64,000 nucleotides of DNA from assembly GCF_030544485.1 (NCBI RefSeq), contig NZ_CP130610.1:1922001-1986000 (forward strand), given 5' to 3'. Within the stretch, counting starts at the first letter, position 1. The number at the start of each line of letters is the position of its first letter. A program made the position numbers and the translations under genes. The stretch is from Halomonas sp. HAL1 (GTDB lineage: Bacteria; Pseudomonadota; Gammaproteobacteria; Pseudomonadales; Halomonadaceae). Below, piece by piece: positions 63,918 through 64,000 of the stretch. The notes under the pieces were generated by a model. The model was given only the letters and a program-made list of their open reading frames with translations. It made no database searches and was not told the DNA's origin.

Positions 63918-64000
63918 TCCGGCTAATAGGCAGGTGCTTAACCAGCCAATCAGTCGTGATCGGTTTTGCCGTCCAACAGGCCATCTTTTTCCCGCCAGAG

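Overview
The window looks like the chromosome of a halophilic gammaproteobacterium of the Halomonadaceae (Halomonas or a close relative). This is inferred from the gene families, the moderately GC-rich codon use of the housekeeping genes and the gene order of the nitrate-respiration and glycine-cleavage blocks; no rRNA or other marker was available to confirm it. No tRNA, rRNA or CRISPR array was recognised.

Region 1 (1-10307) is the distal half of a type 1 BREX phage-defence locus: the end of pglX, then pglZ and brxL. Between pglX and pglZ, which are normally adjacent, sits about 5.2 kb of visibly AT-richer DNA. It carries a membrane-anchored DarT-like DNA ADP-ribosyltransferase toxin, its NADAR-family antitoxin, a leucine-rich-repeat protein and a large two-helix membrane/coiled-coil protein of unknown function. 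This nested, probably co-acquired cargo is the most interesting part of the window.

Region 2 (10308-15107) is a transition zone: a DODA-type extradiol dioxygenase, then a GAF-PAS-GAF-GGDEF diguanylate cyclase that is dead three times over (two single-base frameshifts and an IS630-family insertion). A GNAT-fused ADP-forming acyl-CoA synthetase follows (15108-17774).

Region 3 (17879-40296) is a complete nitrate-respiration and nitrosative-stress island: two NarK transporters with a universal stress protein between them, the NarX/NarL two-component system, a flavohaemoglobin (hmp), nnrS, the NO-sensing repressor nsrR, narGHJI, a parvulin-type isomerase, and molybdenum-cofactor genes (moaB, moeA, moaA) with a DGC-domain zinc-binding protein. 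The regulatory DNA fits: a perfect 7-2-7 NarL/NarP site lies upstream of the first narK gene and two good NsrR boxes lie between hmp and nnrS. No nitrite, NO or N2O reductase is present here, so the window supports nitrate-to-nitrite respiration plus NO detoxification.

Region 4 (41098-51850) is a sugar-acid-type catabolic cluster: a UxaA/GarD-family dehydratase, a GntR regulator with an apparent second winged helix, a tripartite tricarboxylate transporter (TctABC), a malate/lactate-type dehydrogenase, two 3-hydroxyacid-dehydrogenase-type reductases, an iron-dependent alcohol dehydrogenase and an SDR protein. Two divergent promoter regions in it share a nearly identical 21-bp sequence, a likely operator. 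The substrate cannot be named from sequence.

Region 5 (52133-64000) is mostly housekeeping: a DUF6694-type lipoprotein, a TSUP permease, ppnN, a LysR regulator, gcvP and gcvH on one strand, an alanine/glycine:cation symporter and gcvT on the other, and a LysM/M23 murein-hydrolase-activator-like lipoprotein running to or past the right edge.
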